The position numbers and the translations under genes were made by a program. The notes below the pieces were generated by a model, which was not told the origin of the DNA, did no database searches, and saw only the letters and a list, made by a program, of their open reading frames with translations. Below are positions 16,964 through 25,724 of a stretch of DNA of 64,000 bases, piece by piece (within the stretch, counting starts at the first letter, position 1; each line of letters starts with the position of its first letter). The DNA is taken from NCBI RefSeq assembly GCF_900187325.1, contig NZ_FZMZ01000005.1, forward strand, positions 558,001 to 622,000. Reading direction: 5' to 3'. This DNA comes from Virgibacillus ndiopensis (GTDB taxonomy: Bacteria; Bacillota; Bacilli; Bacillales; Amphibacillaceae).

Positions 16964-17511
16964 GAATAGTAAGCTTCTAGTTTATGTAGCTGTTCTACTA
17001 GCTTTAAAAACGTTTGTTCATCCTTATTATCCAAAGAACGATCAATTTGCTCCCGAAGCATTTTCTTTTTATAGTTATATAATGAGTTATCTAAAAGTTT
17101 TTTTGCCAGCTCCTGATCCTTTTTAGTGATAAAGAATCCCTCTGGAATAAATGGATTATCTTCTAAAACAGCTACATAAAAAGCATTCTGATTTGCGTTT
17201 TTAAAATTTAATTGAATGTACAATGGCTCTTTTTGATTTAAACGTATATCGTGAAATGACTTTTCTGCGTCAGTTGTCACCAATTGATTCTTATAAAAAC
17301 GAAAAGGGACTTCATCAGAGCAGTGACTACTCATTACAATCGCTCTTGGACAAAACCTTGCTTCTCTTATGAAATGGACATTTGTTAACAGGTCGTCATG
17401 GTTTACTAAATAATTTAATATCCATACACTTTCTCTCTTTTTCAATTGAAAATGATTTAAAAACCAATCTATAAAGCTTTTTTTATCTTGTACGGAAATA
17501 GGAGTCTGCAC
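16936..17511 (-). CDS. ypiB: UPF0302 protein YpiB
   Basis: Cytosolic protein of 191 aa with an N-terminal UPF0302 domain (for example SFIDWFLNHFQLKKRESVW and FCPRAIVMSS) and a C-terminal IDEAL-type helix segment around QIDRSLDNKDEQTFLKLVEQ (residues about 155-175). Start is GTG at 17511 with AAGGAGG 8 nt upstream. Position next to ypiA and ypiF is as in B. subtilis. In that organism YpiA and YpiB have been linked to QcrA stability; that link is recalled knowledge, not visible here. Confidence 0.88.
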   Translation of the reverse strand: MQTPISVQDKKSFIDWFLNHFQLKKRESVWILNYLVNHDDLLTNVHFIREARFCPRAIVMSSHCSDEVPFRFYKNQLVTTDAEKSFHDIRLNQKEPLYIQLNFKNANQNAFYVAVLEDNPFIPEGFFITKKDQELAKKLLDNSLYNYKKKMLREQIDRSLDNKDEQTFLKLVEQLHKLEAYYSNQPKLLKQ

Positions 17512-17566
17512 TTAAGTTGCCTCCTTTACATTCAATTAGAATTTATTGTTACCATTCATAATCGAT

Positions 17567-18805
17567 TTACTGTCTTAATCGATTATAAAATTCCTCAACA
17601 TCTATGTCCTCTGGCTGTAGTTGTAAATATGCTTTAAATAACGGTAAAGCTTCTTTGCTCCTCCCTTCTTCAATAAGAAAATATGCGAATTCTTTTAAAA
17701 ATTCACTATCTTGATTAAGATTATTATATGCTTCCCTGTAATGATTTAATGCATTATTATACGACTCAATTTCATTATACGCTCTTGCAAGTTCCCATTC
17801 ATAAAGAGCATCTTCTGCACCATATTGCTTGATTTCATTTATAAGCTCAATAATCCCATTATGGCTATCTCTCGCTTTTAACAACTCAATTAAAAACATA
17901 ATTGCTTCTTTATAATCTGGATCTAATGCAACAGCTTGTCGGATCCATTCTTCACTTTCATCATTGTTATTTAATTGATGAGCAAGTGTTCCCGCATAGA
18001 AATATAACTCTTTATTGAATTCATCAACCTGTAAACCTTTTTTGGCTGTATTGTACGCTTCTTTTGGTAGTTCTTCTTCCTCATATGCTTTCGCCAATTG
18101 GTAATAAACAGTATGATAATACGGATCAAGTGTAATAACTTGCTCCCAGGCCTTGATTGCAATATCGAGTCTTCCAGCTTGTGATGCTGTAAACCCATAT
18201 TTAAATAATGTATCAGAGTTTTCACTATCAATGCTTTGGAAAATTTCTAATGCTTTCTCATATTCGCCAATTGCGGCATAGGCTTCTGCTAAACGGTCAT
18301 TGATGGAAACATTTGCTATTTCATTTGTTTTTACGATAATTTTTTCATAATACGTAATTGATTTTTTATAATCCCCAGTTGAAAATAACAATTCTCCTAG
18401 CGCAAAATCGATAATTGGTTCATTTGGATTCAAATTTTTTGCTGCCAATAACTTCTGTTCAGCTACTTCAAATAGTCCTTGAGCTTGATATAAATCAGCA
18501 AGTTGTATTAATGCTTGGATATATGACTCATCGTCTTCACCAATTTCATTTAGTAAGTTAATAGCTTCTTCATCATTGTCCAATTCTATATATATATCAG
18601 CAAGCATGACTTTCAATTCACTTTCTGCCGGATATTGTTGGAGCATTTCATTTAAAATAACACTAGCTTCTTGAAGGAACCCCCATTGTATATATAATTC
18701 AGCAATTGTAAACCTTTCTTCTTCATCAGCCAATGGCAAATAATTCTCTAAGAGTGCTATTGCTTCATTCATTTTCTTTGCTTCCATTAAATTTACTGCT
18801 TCCAT
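17567..18805 (-). CDS. ypiA: Tetratricopeptide repeat protein YpiA
   Basis: A 412-aa cytosolic protein built of about ten degenerate TPR helix pairs from start to end (for example YIQWGFLQEASVILNEMLQQ, YQAQGLFEVAEQKLLAAKNL and RLDIAIKAWEQVITLDPYYH). TPR arrays bind protein partners. It lies directly upstream of ypiB, as in B. subtilis. The open frame continues to 18919, but the upstream part runs through a terminator and has no ribosome site. The ATG at 18805 (GGGTGG upstream) gives a protein starting with a TPR and of normal length. Confidence 0.85.
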   Translation of the reverse strand: MEAVNLMEAKKMNEAIALLENYLPLADEEERFTIAELYIQWGFLQEASVILNEMLQQYPAESELKVMLADIYIELDNDEEAINLLNEIGEDDESYIQALIQLADLYQAQGLFEVAEQKLLAAKNLNPNEPIIDFALGELLFSTGDYKKSITYYEKIIVKTNEIANVSINDRLAEAYAAIGEYEKALEIFQSIDSENSDTLFKYGFTASQAGRLDIAIKAWEQVITLDPYYHTVYYQLAKAYEEEELPKEAYNTAKKGLQVDEFNKELYFYAGTLAHQLNNNDESEEWIRQAVALDPDYKEAIMFLIELLKARDSHNGIIELINEIKQYGAEDALYEWELARAYNEIESYNNALNHYREAYNNLNQDSEFLKEFAYFLIEEGRSKEALPLFKAYLQLQPEDIDVEEFYNRLRQ

Positions 18806-18849
18806 AATTGTTTCCACCCGAAACATCCTCTCTACCGTACAATAAAACT

Positions 18850-18870
18850 GTATGATAGATTTTATCATAC
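18850..18870. promoter_or_regulatory. Inverted repeat upstream of ypiA
   Basis: Perfect 8-bp inverted repeat GTATGATA / TATCATAC with a 5-nt centre, 45 nt upstream of the ypiA start. It could be an operator or part of a weak hairpin. Confidence 0.3.
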
Positions 18871-18888
18871 ATGTGAAGAAAAGAAAAA

Positions 18889-18911
18889 AGAATCCGCACT
18901 GTGCAGATTCT
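18889..18911 (-). terminator. Terminator between the repeat region and ypiA
   Basis: Minus strand stem AGAATCTGCAC / GTGCGGATTCT, almost no loop, followed by TTTTTTCTTTTC. It isolates ypiA from leftward transcripts of aroA. Confidence 0.75.
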
Positions 18912-18949
18912 TCTATCATTAGCTAAGATCTTTTCACATAGTTTGTTGC

Positions 18950-19405
18950 AATTTATAGAAACTGCGACATAACTTAAAATCTTGTTTGACGTCCTGCGAC
19001 CGCTACGGAAAATACTACGCTTAACACGGGCTCACACTAAGCCTCCTCGCTCGCAAAGACCGCTCCCTGTGGGGTCTCATCGTCTTCGCTTTCCCGTAGG
19101 AGTCTCTGTATATTTCCATCATTGGTGTTGTGATTTTTTTAATCCAATTTCAATGATGAGAAATAGAAACGCATATATTTTCTTACAAGCAGCCCGTATA
19201 CACGTAGACTCTTGGGAAATGAGACCCTTAAAGAAGTTAGTACGAGGACGCTCTCCAACCGCCCCCGAAAAGAATAGTGTATACGGACTGTGGGGCAAAG
19301 AGCAACTAAAAATGCGAAATCAACATAGCTCTTACATCTCATTTTATATCAACTATTAAATAAAATTCAGCATGTTAAAAAGCAACAATCTTCTAGAAAA
19401 CATCC
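18950..19405. repeat. Fold-back dispersed repeat, copy 1 (with tail)
   Basis: This 450-nt gene-free stretch holds two related GC-rich arms in opposite orientation. Arm 1 (about 18988-19105), read on the minus strand, starts AGACTCCTACGGGAAAGCG and contains GAGACCCCACAGG and GAGCGAGGAGGCTT. Arm 2 (about 19201-19310), read on the plus strand, starts TAGACTCTTGGGAAATGAG. An AT-rich spacer of about 100 nt separates them. The spacer plus arm 2 start align with 27331-27448. The tail AAAGCAACAATCTTCTAGAA (19379-19398) recurs at 46415. This looks like the non-coding dispersed repeat family of Bacillaceae intergenic regions; no transposase is present. Confidence 0.7.
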
Positions 19406-20695
19406 TTAGCTTAAAACTAAATTTAAATCATCAAAAAAATCTGGATATGAAATGGCAATACTTGCATCATCATCCAAAATAACCTTATCTTCTGTAATCA
19501 ATGAAGCAATTGCAATCATCATGGCTATGCGGTGATCATCGTATGACGCTACACTTCCACTTATTAATTGCGTCTTACCATGAATAATCATCCCATCATC
19601 CGTAGCCTCTATTTTTGCTCCAAGTGTAGACAATACATCGACAACAGCTGCAATCCTATCCGTTTCTTTGTACCTTAGTTCACCAGCGTCTCGAATTATC
19701 GTCGTACCTTCAGCTTGCGTTGCTAAAAGAGCAAGGATAGGAATTTCATCTATCAATCTAGGAATAATATCCCCACCGATTACGATACTTTTTAGCTTCC
19801 TATAAGAAACGGAAAGGTCACCAATGCGTTCACCACCAACAGTTTGTTCATTAGTAATTTCAATGCTTGCACCCATATTTACCATAACATCTATAATACC
19901 TGTTCTAGTGTTGTTAAGACCAACATTTTTCAAGGTAATTGAACTTTCTGGAACAATTGTTGCAGCAACTAGAAAAAAGGCTGCAGATGAAATGTCTCCT
20001 GGCACGAGAACATCTATTGCTTTCAATGCATTTTTATTTGTAATAACTGTATGGTTCTTATGTCTTTTTATGTCAGCGCCAAAAGCATGTAACATATTTT
20101 CAGTATGGTCCCTAGTTGAAATTTCCTCAATTACTTCTGTCTCACCCTCAGCAAATAGACCTGCTAATAAAACCGCTGATTTCACTTGAGCGCTTTTAAC
20201 TGGAAGTGCATAGCGTATCCCGCTTAACTCCCCACCCCGAATTGCTAGTGGTAAGTTGCTTCCTTGATTTCGTCCATCGAATGAAGCCCCCATTTGTGTT
20301 AGAGGATCCACAACTCTATCCATTGGGCGCTTGGTTAACGATTCATCACCATATGCAGTTGTAAAAAATGGTAAACCAGCCAACACACCTAACATTAGTC
20401 TCGCTGTTGTACCAGAATTTCCAAAGTATAATGGAGTGGTTGGTTCTGTTAAGGATGAAGCACCCTTACTTTGAATGAATAGTGTTGTATTTTCTTTCTT
20501 TATCACGACACCCATTGCTCTGAATGTATTAACGGTTCTCATACAGTCTTCACCATCTAAAAAGTTATCAACTCTTGTTGTACCATTCGCCATAGATCCA
20601 AACATTACAGATCTGTGGGATATTGATTTATCTCCAGGTACGTTGATAACCCCAGATAAAGGTTTAGAACTTGGATACAATACCTTCTTATCCAT
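19406..20695 (-). CDS. aroA: 5-enolpyruvylshikimate-3-phosphate synthase
   Basis: Sixth step of the shikimate pathway, joining PEP and shikimate 3-phosphate. The 429-aa protein has the N-terminal PEP/phosphate motif VPGDKSISHRSVMFGSMA near residue 20, LYFGNSGTTARLMLG near 90 and RYKETDRIAAVVDVLS in the C-terminal half. It is named aroE in older B. subtilis nomenclature. Last gene of the aroC-aroB-aroH-hisC-tyrA-aroA run, 32 nt after tyrA, with only a weak GGATGTGATG ribosome site. Confidence 0.96.
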   Translation of the reverse strand: MDKKVLYPSSKPLSGVINVPGDKSISHRSVMFGSMANGTTRVDNFLDGEDCMRTVNTFRAMGVVIKKENTTLFIQSKGASSLTEPTTPLYFGNSGTTARLMLGVLAGLPFFTTAYGDESLTKRPMDRVVDPLTQMGASFDGRNQGSNLPLAIRGGELSGIRYALPVKSAQVKSAVLLAGLFAEGETEVIEEISTRDHTENMLHAFGADIKRHKNHTVITNKNALKAIDVLVPGDISSAAFFLVAATIVPESSITLKNVGLNNTRTGIIDVMVNMGASIEITNEQTVGGERIGDLSVSYRKLKSIVIGGDIIPRLIDEIPILALLATQAEGTTIIRDAGELRYKETDRIAAVVDVLSTLGAKIEATDDGMIIHGKTQLISGSVASYDDHRIAMMIAIASLITEDKVILDDDASIAISYPDFFDDLNLVLS

Positions 20696-20727
20696 ACTAC
20701 ATCACATCCTTATGTATCTGTATAGAA

Positions 20728-21831
20728 TTACTCATCTATCATCATTTCATATCCATGTTTCCCTAGTAAAGTATAGCTTTGTAATTGTGCATTTTTAGTA
20801 GGAAAACTTAACCGTAGAACACCTGTTATCCCATCGCGAATCTCTAAAATTTCAATATTATTTATACTTATTTCCTCTGTCGCGAGTAATTGTGCAACAG
20901 TTGCTATTGCCCCTGATTGATCTCGAATATCAACATATAAATCATGGAATGCCGGTATTGCACCTTTTTCTTTGTGTCCTAGTCCATCCCTATACTCTTT
21001 TGCTTGCTGTAAATAACTAATTATCCGATTCTTATCATTATTTTCAAGTAAATCTTTCAACTCACTCATTTCAGTTATCCAATCCGCTAACAATTGTGAC
21101 ATTTTGCCTCGATTATGATAAAAAATATCTTGCCACATCTCTGGATTACTTGATGCAATTCGTGTTATATCGCGGAACCCTCCAGCTGCGAGTTTTGGAA
21201 TATATTCGTGTGTAAGCTCCCACTTTTTTGCTTGATGAACTAATGAAGATGCAATTAAATGTGGAAAATGAGAAATAACCCCTGTCATCTCATCATGTTC
21301 ATTTGGATGTAAAATAACAAAATGACTTTTTGTATCCTTTAGTAATTGTTGTAGCGCTTCTATATGCTCACTTGCACAATTCAATAAAGGTGTTAAAACA
21401 AAAATTGCATTTTCAAATAAATGCTCCTTTGCTGCAGTGATCCCTTTTTTATGTGAACCTGCCATTGGATGACCTCCAATGAAGGTGATATTACGGTTTG
21501 ATAACGATTTAGCAGTTTTCATTATTGGCTCTTTAACAGAAGAAACATCTGTTACAATCACATTATGATCCAGCTCAATTTTATCTAACTTTTGCATGAT
21601 TGCAATCGTCTGAGATATTGGAGTTCCAATAATTACAAAGTCTAAATCTTTAATCGCTTCGGTAACTGATGTACATGATTCATCAATAATTCCATTCATC
21701 AGTGCATATTCAATTGTTTTTTCATTAGTATCGTAGCCAATAATATAATTTTCATTAGATTGTGCAAGATTTTTTGCTAATGATCCACCAATTAAGCCGA
21801 GACCAACCATTAGTATCTTTCGTTTCCCCAT
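20728..21831 (-). CDS. tyrA: Prephenate dehydrogenase
   Basis: NAD-dependent oxidative decarboxylation of prephenate to 4-hydroxyphenylpyruvate for tyrosine. The 367-aa protein has a Rossmann loop MVGLGLIGGSLAKNL at residues 7-21, the conserved GGHPMAGSHKKG, and a C-terminal ACT domain (about residues 290-367) likely to bind an amino-acid effector. The ATG at 21831 follows AGGTGA by 5 nt; the in-frame GTG at 21840 is inside that ribosome site and also overlaps the hisC end. Gap to hisC is 5 nt. Confidence 0.95.
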   Translation of the reverse strand: MGKRKILMVGLGLIGGSLAKNLAQSNENYIIGYDTNEKTIEYALMNGIIDESCTSVTEAIKDLDFVIIGTPISQTIAIMQKLDKIELDHNVIVTDVSSVKEPIMKTAKSLSNRNITFIGGHPMAGSHKKGITAAKEHLFENAIFVLTPLLNCASEHIEALQQLLKDTKSHFVILHPNEHDEMTGVISHFPHLIASSLVHQAKKWELTHEYIPKLAAGGFRDITRIASSNPEMWQDIFYHNRGKMSQLLADWITEMSELKDLLENNDKNRIISYLQQAKEYRDGLGHKEKGAIPAFHDLYVDIRDQSGAIATVAQLLATEEISINNIEILEIRDGITGVLRLSFPTKNAQLQSYTLLGKHGYEMMIDE

Positions 21832-21836
21832 TAAAA

Positions 21837-22925
21837 TCACCTACAACGTTTAAATTCTTGAATAATCGACTGTAATTTCTCCATATCTTGTTTATTACCA
21901 ATGGTTATACGAACAGTATTTGGACAACCTATTCCTTCTCCTGGTCTAACAATATATCCGTGCTTAAGTAAATATGCGAACATTTCATTACCAGATACCG
22001 GTAACGAAACACACAAAAAGTTTGTATGTGAGTCGTAGTATGACCAGCCTATATTATCTAAAAAATGCTGAAACGTTTCTTTAATGAATTTGTTTTTTTC
22101 ATAAGTTTCTTTAATAAACGATTCATCTTCTAAAGCAATTAACGCTGCCTTTTGAGTATAAGAAGTTGTATTAAAAGGACCTCTGACAACATTAAGTTTT
22201 GTTATTATCTGCTCAGATCCAACCCCGTAACCAATGCGCAAACCAGCTAATCCGTATGCCTTTGAAAATGTTCTTAGTACTAATAAATTAGAATAATTGT
22301 TTATGTTATTGATGGCATCTGGATCTAATCCTGGTTCAACATATTCATAATAAGCCTCATCCAAGACTATTAATACATCCCTTGGGCATTTATTTAAAAA
22401 TGAGTAAAATTCATCTTTGGGTGTTAGGCACCCAGTTGGATTATTAGGTGAACAAAGCCAAACAACTTTTGTATTTTCATCAATTGCATGAACCATCGAT
22501 TCTAAGTCATGATACCCATTAACGGTTGGTATTTCCTTAATTTCCGCACCCTCTATTTGCGCATTATGTTTATATTGTGGAAACGTAGGAGCAGCCATAA
22601 CTGTGTTAACACCTGGATATAAAAATGCACGGCAGGTTAATTGCACAAGCTCATCAGAACCGCTACCAAAAACAAGCTGGTTTTCTTCTATTTGTAGTTT
22701 CGTGGCCAATGCGGTTCTAAGTTCAGCAGTATAGCCATCTGGGTATATAGCAAAATCATGGAGCATGTTTGGTAATTGTTCTTGTAACTTGGAAGAATAG
22801 CCAAAAGGATTTTCATTCGATGCTAACTTTACAATTCGAGTTAATCCATATTCTTTTTTTACTTCTTCAATTTGCATACCTTGTTTATATGGGGTCATTT
22901 GACTCAAAATACTTTTTCCATTCAC
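21837..22925 (-). CDS. hisC: Histidinol-phosphate / aromatic aminotransferase
   Basis: PLP-dependent class II-type aminotransferase of 362 aa. Motifs are LASNENPFGYS (substrate arm), WLCSPNNPTG (Asn of the active site), VLDEAYYEYV and the PLP-lysine segment TFSKAYGLAGLRIGYG. In Bacillus this enzyme serves both histidine synthesis and the last transamination of phenylalanine and tyrosine, which explains its place among aro genes. Start is GTG at 22925 with a weak GGCAGG site, 2 nt after aroH. In B. subtilis the trp operon lies between aroH and hisC; it is absent here. Confidence 0.94.
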   Translation of the reverse strand: MNGKSILSQMTPYKQGMQIEEVKKEYGLTRIVKLASNENPFGYSSKLQEQLPNMLHDFAIYPDGYTAELRTALATKLQIEENQLVFGSGSDELVQLTCRAFLYPGVNTVMAAPTFPQYKHNAQIEGAEIKEIPTVNGYHDLESMVHAIDENTKVVWLCSPNNPTGCLTPKDEFYSFLNKCPRDVLIVLDEAYYEYVEPGLDPDAINNINNYSNLLVLRTFSKAYGLAGLRIGYGVGSEQIITKLNVVRGPFNTTSYTQKAALIALEDESFIKETYEKNKFIKETFQHFLDNIGWSYYDSHTNFLCVSLPVSGNEMFAYLLKHGYIVRPGEGIGCPNTVRITIGNKQDMEKLQSIIQEFKRCR

Positions 22926-22927
22926 TG

Positions 22928-23299
22928 TTATTCGCCTGCCTTATTTAGGTCTGGTCGTAAACGAATTGCTTCATTATGAAATACATGTTTTATTTGTGAT
23001 TGGGCAACATCTGTATTTACAACCATCATAACTCTTATACAATTCTTAAGACTGTTAGGAACATCAATTTCTGTCATACACATTACAGGTACATACTTCC
23101 AGCCCTGAATTTGCCTTAATGATTTTGCAGGAAACCCTGCATTCAGATCTTTTGTGACGGAAATAAATACATGGGAGATTGATTCCACTTTAACTTTATT
23201 ATTCTTAACCATCTCTTCAACAAGTGATTTCGTGTTTGAAAGAATTTGCAGTTCATCATTTTCTGTAACCGTCGTAGCCCCTCTTACTCCACGTATCAA
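22928..23299 (-). CDS. aroH: Chorismate mutase, AroH class
   Basis: Monofunctional trimeric chorismate mutase that rearranges chorismate to prephenate. At 123 aa it has the family length. Catalytic counterparts of B. subtilis residues are R6 (in RGVRGATT), C74 and E77 (VMCMTEID) and R89 (CIRVMM). The tyrosine equivalent to B. subtilis Tyr108 is replaced by phenylalanine (F107 in KHVFHNEAIRLRPD). The start codon overlaps the aroB stop as ATGA. Confidence 0.95.
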   Translation of the reverse strand: MIRGVRGATTVTENDELQILSNTKSLVEEMVKNNKVKVESISHVFISVTKDLNAGFPAKSLRQIQGWKYVPVMCMTEIDVPNSLKNCIRVMMVVNTDVAQSQIKHVFHNEAIRLRPDLNKAGE

Positions 23300-24372
23300 C
23301 TAACCACCAACTCTCTAATAAAATTGTCCAGTAACTGTGTAAGCTCATGATCATTTATTTCGACAACTGTTGGATCTGCAAGCTTTCGCAGCACAACCAT
23401 TTGTATTTTTTTATTTACGGTTTTTTTATCTGATTTCATCTTCTTTATAATCTTATCTGTGTTTAAATTGTCTAATTGTAAAGGGTAAAGATTATTTCGC
23501 AACCAATGATAAAATGCATCGTATGGAAGATTAATAGAAAAAAAAGATTCACTTACCCTTAAAGCAAATAACGTGCCAATTGCAACTGCTTCTCCATGGG
23601 TTAGCGTTCCGTATCCTTTTTCTGCTTCTAATGCATGACCAAGTGTGTGGCCAAAATTTAAATATTTACGAATCCCAGTCTCTTTTTCATCATTTTCAAC
23701 GATAGAAGCTTTGATTTTAATTCCGGTTTGCAAGTGTTTTTCTAATTGTTCAGTAGTTATCGCTTGTAAATTTGTATTTAATAACACTTGTAAAAAGTCA
23801 CCATCTGCTATAAATGCTTCTTTTATTAATTCAGCATACCCGGACCGTATTTCTTTTTCATCTAATGATTTCAATGTCTGTATATCATAAACAACTGCAA
23901 CAGGTGGATAAAAACTGCCAATCATATTTTTACCTAAATCATGATTAATCGCTACTTTTCCACCTACACTACTGTCATGAGCTAAAATAGTAGTTGGCAT
24001 TTGTATATAATCTATTCCGCGCATGTAGGTAGACGCTACAAAACCGGCAATATCCCCTATAACTCCACCACCTAGTGCAATAATAAGTGATTGTCTATCC
24101 AGGCCAAAGTTAATCGCTTCTGTTTGAAGCTGGTAATACGTATTTATATTTTTAGAACTTTCACCCGATGGAATGACAGAATAAAAAACCTGTTCATTTA
24201 CAGAAAAATTGCTTTTTACATCTTTCAAATACAACTTACTTACCGTTTCATCTGAAATGATTAAAATAGAGGAATATTCTTTAGGTAAAAAGCCCTTAAT
24301 ATTAAATCTAATATTTTCACCGGTATAAATGTTGTATGGATGTGTACTCGTATTGATTGTTATTTTCTCCAC
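23296..24372 (-). CDS. aroB: 3-dehydroquinate synthase
   Basis: NAD- and metal-dependent cyclisation of DAHP to 3-dehydroquinate. About 358 aa. Visible are the nucleotide-binding IALGGGVIGDIAGFVASTYM, PTTILAHDSSVGGKVAINH, and the metal histidines in LNFGHTLGHALE and the following THGEAVAIG. I chose GTG at 24372, which shares one base with the aroC stop (TAGTG) and has AAGG upstream; the in-frame GTG at 24381 is part of the ribosome site. Tight coupling with aroC and aroH. Confidence 0.95.
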   Translation of the reverse strand: MEKITINTSTHPYNIYTGENIRFNIKGFLPKEYSSILIISDETVSKLYLKDVKSNFSVNEQVFYSVIPSGESSKNINTYYQLQTEAINFGLDRQSLIIALGGGVIGDIAGFVASTYMRGIDYIQMPTTILAHDSSVGGKVAINHDLGKNMIGSFYPPVAVVYDIQTLKSLDEKEIRSGYAELIKEAFIADGDFLQVLLNTNLQAITTEQLEKHLQTGIKIKASIVENDEKETGIRKYLNFGHTLGHALEAEKGYGTLTHGEAVAIGTLFALRVSESFFSINLPYDAFYHWLRNNLYPLQLDNLNTDKIIKKMKSDKKTVNKKIQMVVLRKLADPTVVEINDHELTQLLDNFIRELVVS

Positions 24373-25538
24373 TAAAAGCACCTTATTTCTTCGCGATAAT
24401 CTGCTACAGCTTTTTGTAAAGTAGGAAATTGATCACTTGGAAATTGTTCTGTTATCGCCCGTGCTAATTCAAACGCAACGACATGCTCCATAACAACAGA
24501 AGCCGCTGGTACAGCACAGGAATCAGATCTTTCGACACTAGCATTAAAAGGTTCCTTGGTTTCAATGTCAATACTCTGTAATGGTTTATATAATGTCGGG
24601 ATTGGCTTCATAACACCCTTTACAACGATAGGCATTCCAGTTGTCATTCCCCCCTCAAAACCGCCTAAACGATTTGTTTTTCGATAATATCCATCCTCTT
24701 CGTTCCAAGCAATTTCATCGTGCACTTGGCTACCATTTTTTCTCGCTGCTTCAAATCCAATACCAAACTCTACACCTTTAAAAGCATTGATACTTATAAC
24801 GCTACCTGCAATTCTGCTGTCAAGCTTTCGATCATAGTGTACATAAGAACCAACACCAGCAGGCATTCCCTCGACATAAACCTCTACAACACCACCGATT
24901 GAGTCCCCATCTTTTTTTGCTTTATCAATCGCATCCATCATAGATTTTTCAACGCTTTTATCAAGTGTCCGTACAGGTGATTCCTCTGCTATCATTTTGC
25001 GGTCCTCTATAGATAAAGAACTATCCTCACTTGCTCTAATACCAGCTATTTCTTTTACATAGGCTGTTACTTCAATTCCTAACTGTTTAAGCATCGTCTT
25101 CGCAACGGCTCCTGCTGCTACTCGTGCAGCTGTTTCTCTTGCTGAAGAACGCTCTAAAACGTTACGCATATCACGATGACCATATTTTAAAGCACCATTC
25201 AGATCAGCGTGACCAGGTCTTGGTCGTGATACAGTTCTCCTAATTTTCGTATCTTCTTCTATAGGGTCTTCACCCATCACATCTAACCAATGTTTAAAGT
25301 CATCATTATGTATAACTAAGGAAATAGGTGATCCTATTGTATAACCATGTCGTATACCACTCGTGATTTCAACTAAATCCTTTTCAATTTGCATTCGTTT
25401 ACCACGTCCATGCCCTTTTTGCCTACGAAGTAATGAAGCATTAATATCTTCTTTAACTATTTGCATGTTTGAAGGAATACCCTCGATAATTGTTGTTAAT
25501 TGTTTTCCATGAGACTCTCCTGCAGTTAAGTAGCGCAT
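24372..25538 (-). CDS. aroC: Chorismate synthase
   Basis: FMN-dependent trans-elimination that turns EPSP into chorismate. The 388-aa protein starts [14 protein letters not shown], the family hallmark, and carries the [18 protein letters not shown] and [13 protein letters not shown] signatures. It is called aroF in older B. subtilis naming. First gene of the aromatic cluster; GGAGG lies before the ATG at 25538. The 186-nt space upstream is very AT-rich and I could not pick a convincing promoter pair in it. Confidence 0.96.
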   Translation of the reverse strand: MRYLTAGESHGKQLTTIIEGIPSNMQIVKEDINASLLRRQKGHGRGKRMQIEKDLVEITSGIRHGYTIGSPISLVIHNDDFKHWLDVMGEDPIEEDTKIRRTVSRPRPGHADLNGALKYGHRDMRNVLERSSARETAARVAAGAVAKTMLKQLGIEVTAYVKEIAGIRASEDSSLSIEDRKMIAEESPVRTLDKSVEKSMMDAIDKAKKDGDSIGGVVEVYVEGMPAGVGSYVHYDRKLDSRIAGSVISINAFKGVEFGIGFEAARKNGSQVHDEIAWNEEDGYYRKTNRLGGFEGGMTTGMPIVVKGVMKPIPTLYKPLQSIDIETKEPFNASVERSDSCAVPAASVVMEHVVAFELARAITEQFPSDQFPTLQKAVADYREEIRCF

Positions 25539-25687
25539 TTAAATTCCTCCATCTCCGTAATTTGTATTACTATACCATATCACAGTCGTTTATAGTTAAA
25601 ATTCAAAAAAATTATTTCGAATTTAATGTATAATTTGTAATTATAAATCGAGATAATTATTTATGCAATTTTTTTAAACAATACAAA

Positions 25688-25718
25688 AATACTCTCGGCA
25701 ATGTTTGCTAAGAGTATT
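25688..25718 (-). terminator. Terminator after cheR
   Basis: Minus strand stem AATACTCTTAGCAA / TTGCCGAGAGTATT with a short loop and trailing TTTGTAT, 7 nt beyond the cheR stop. It separates cheR from the aromatic operon. Confidence 0.75.
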
Positions 25719-25724
25719 TAATAT

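Noticed and set aside
17567-18919. ypiA start at 18919
   Set aside because: The added region contains an intrinsic terminator and an inverted repeat and has no ribosome site.
18982-19359. 125-codon open frame on the + strand between ypiA and aroA
   Set aside because: Lies wholly in the dispersed repeat; the Arg/Pro-rich translation reflects the GC-rich arms.
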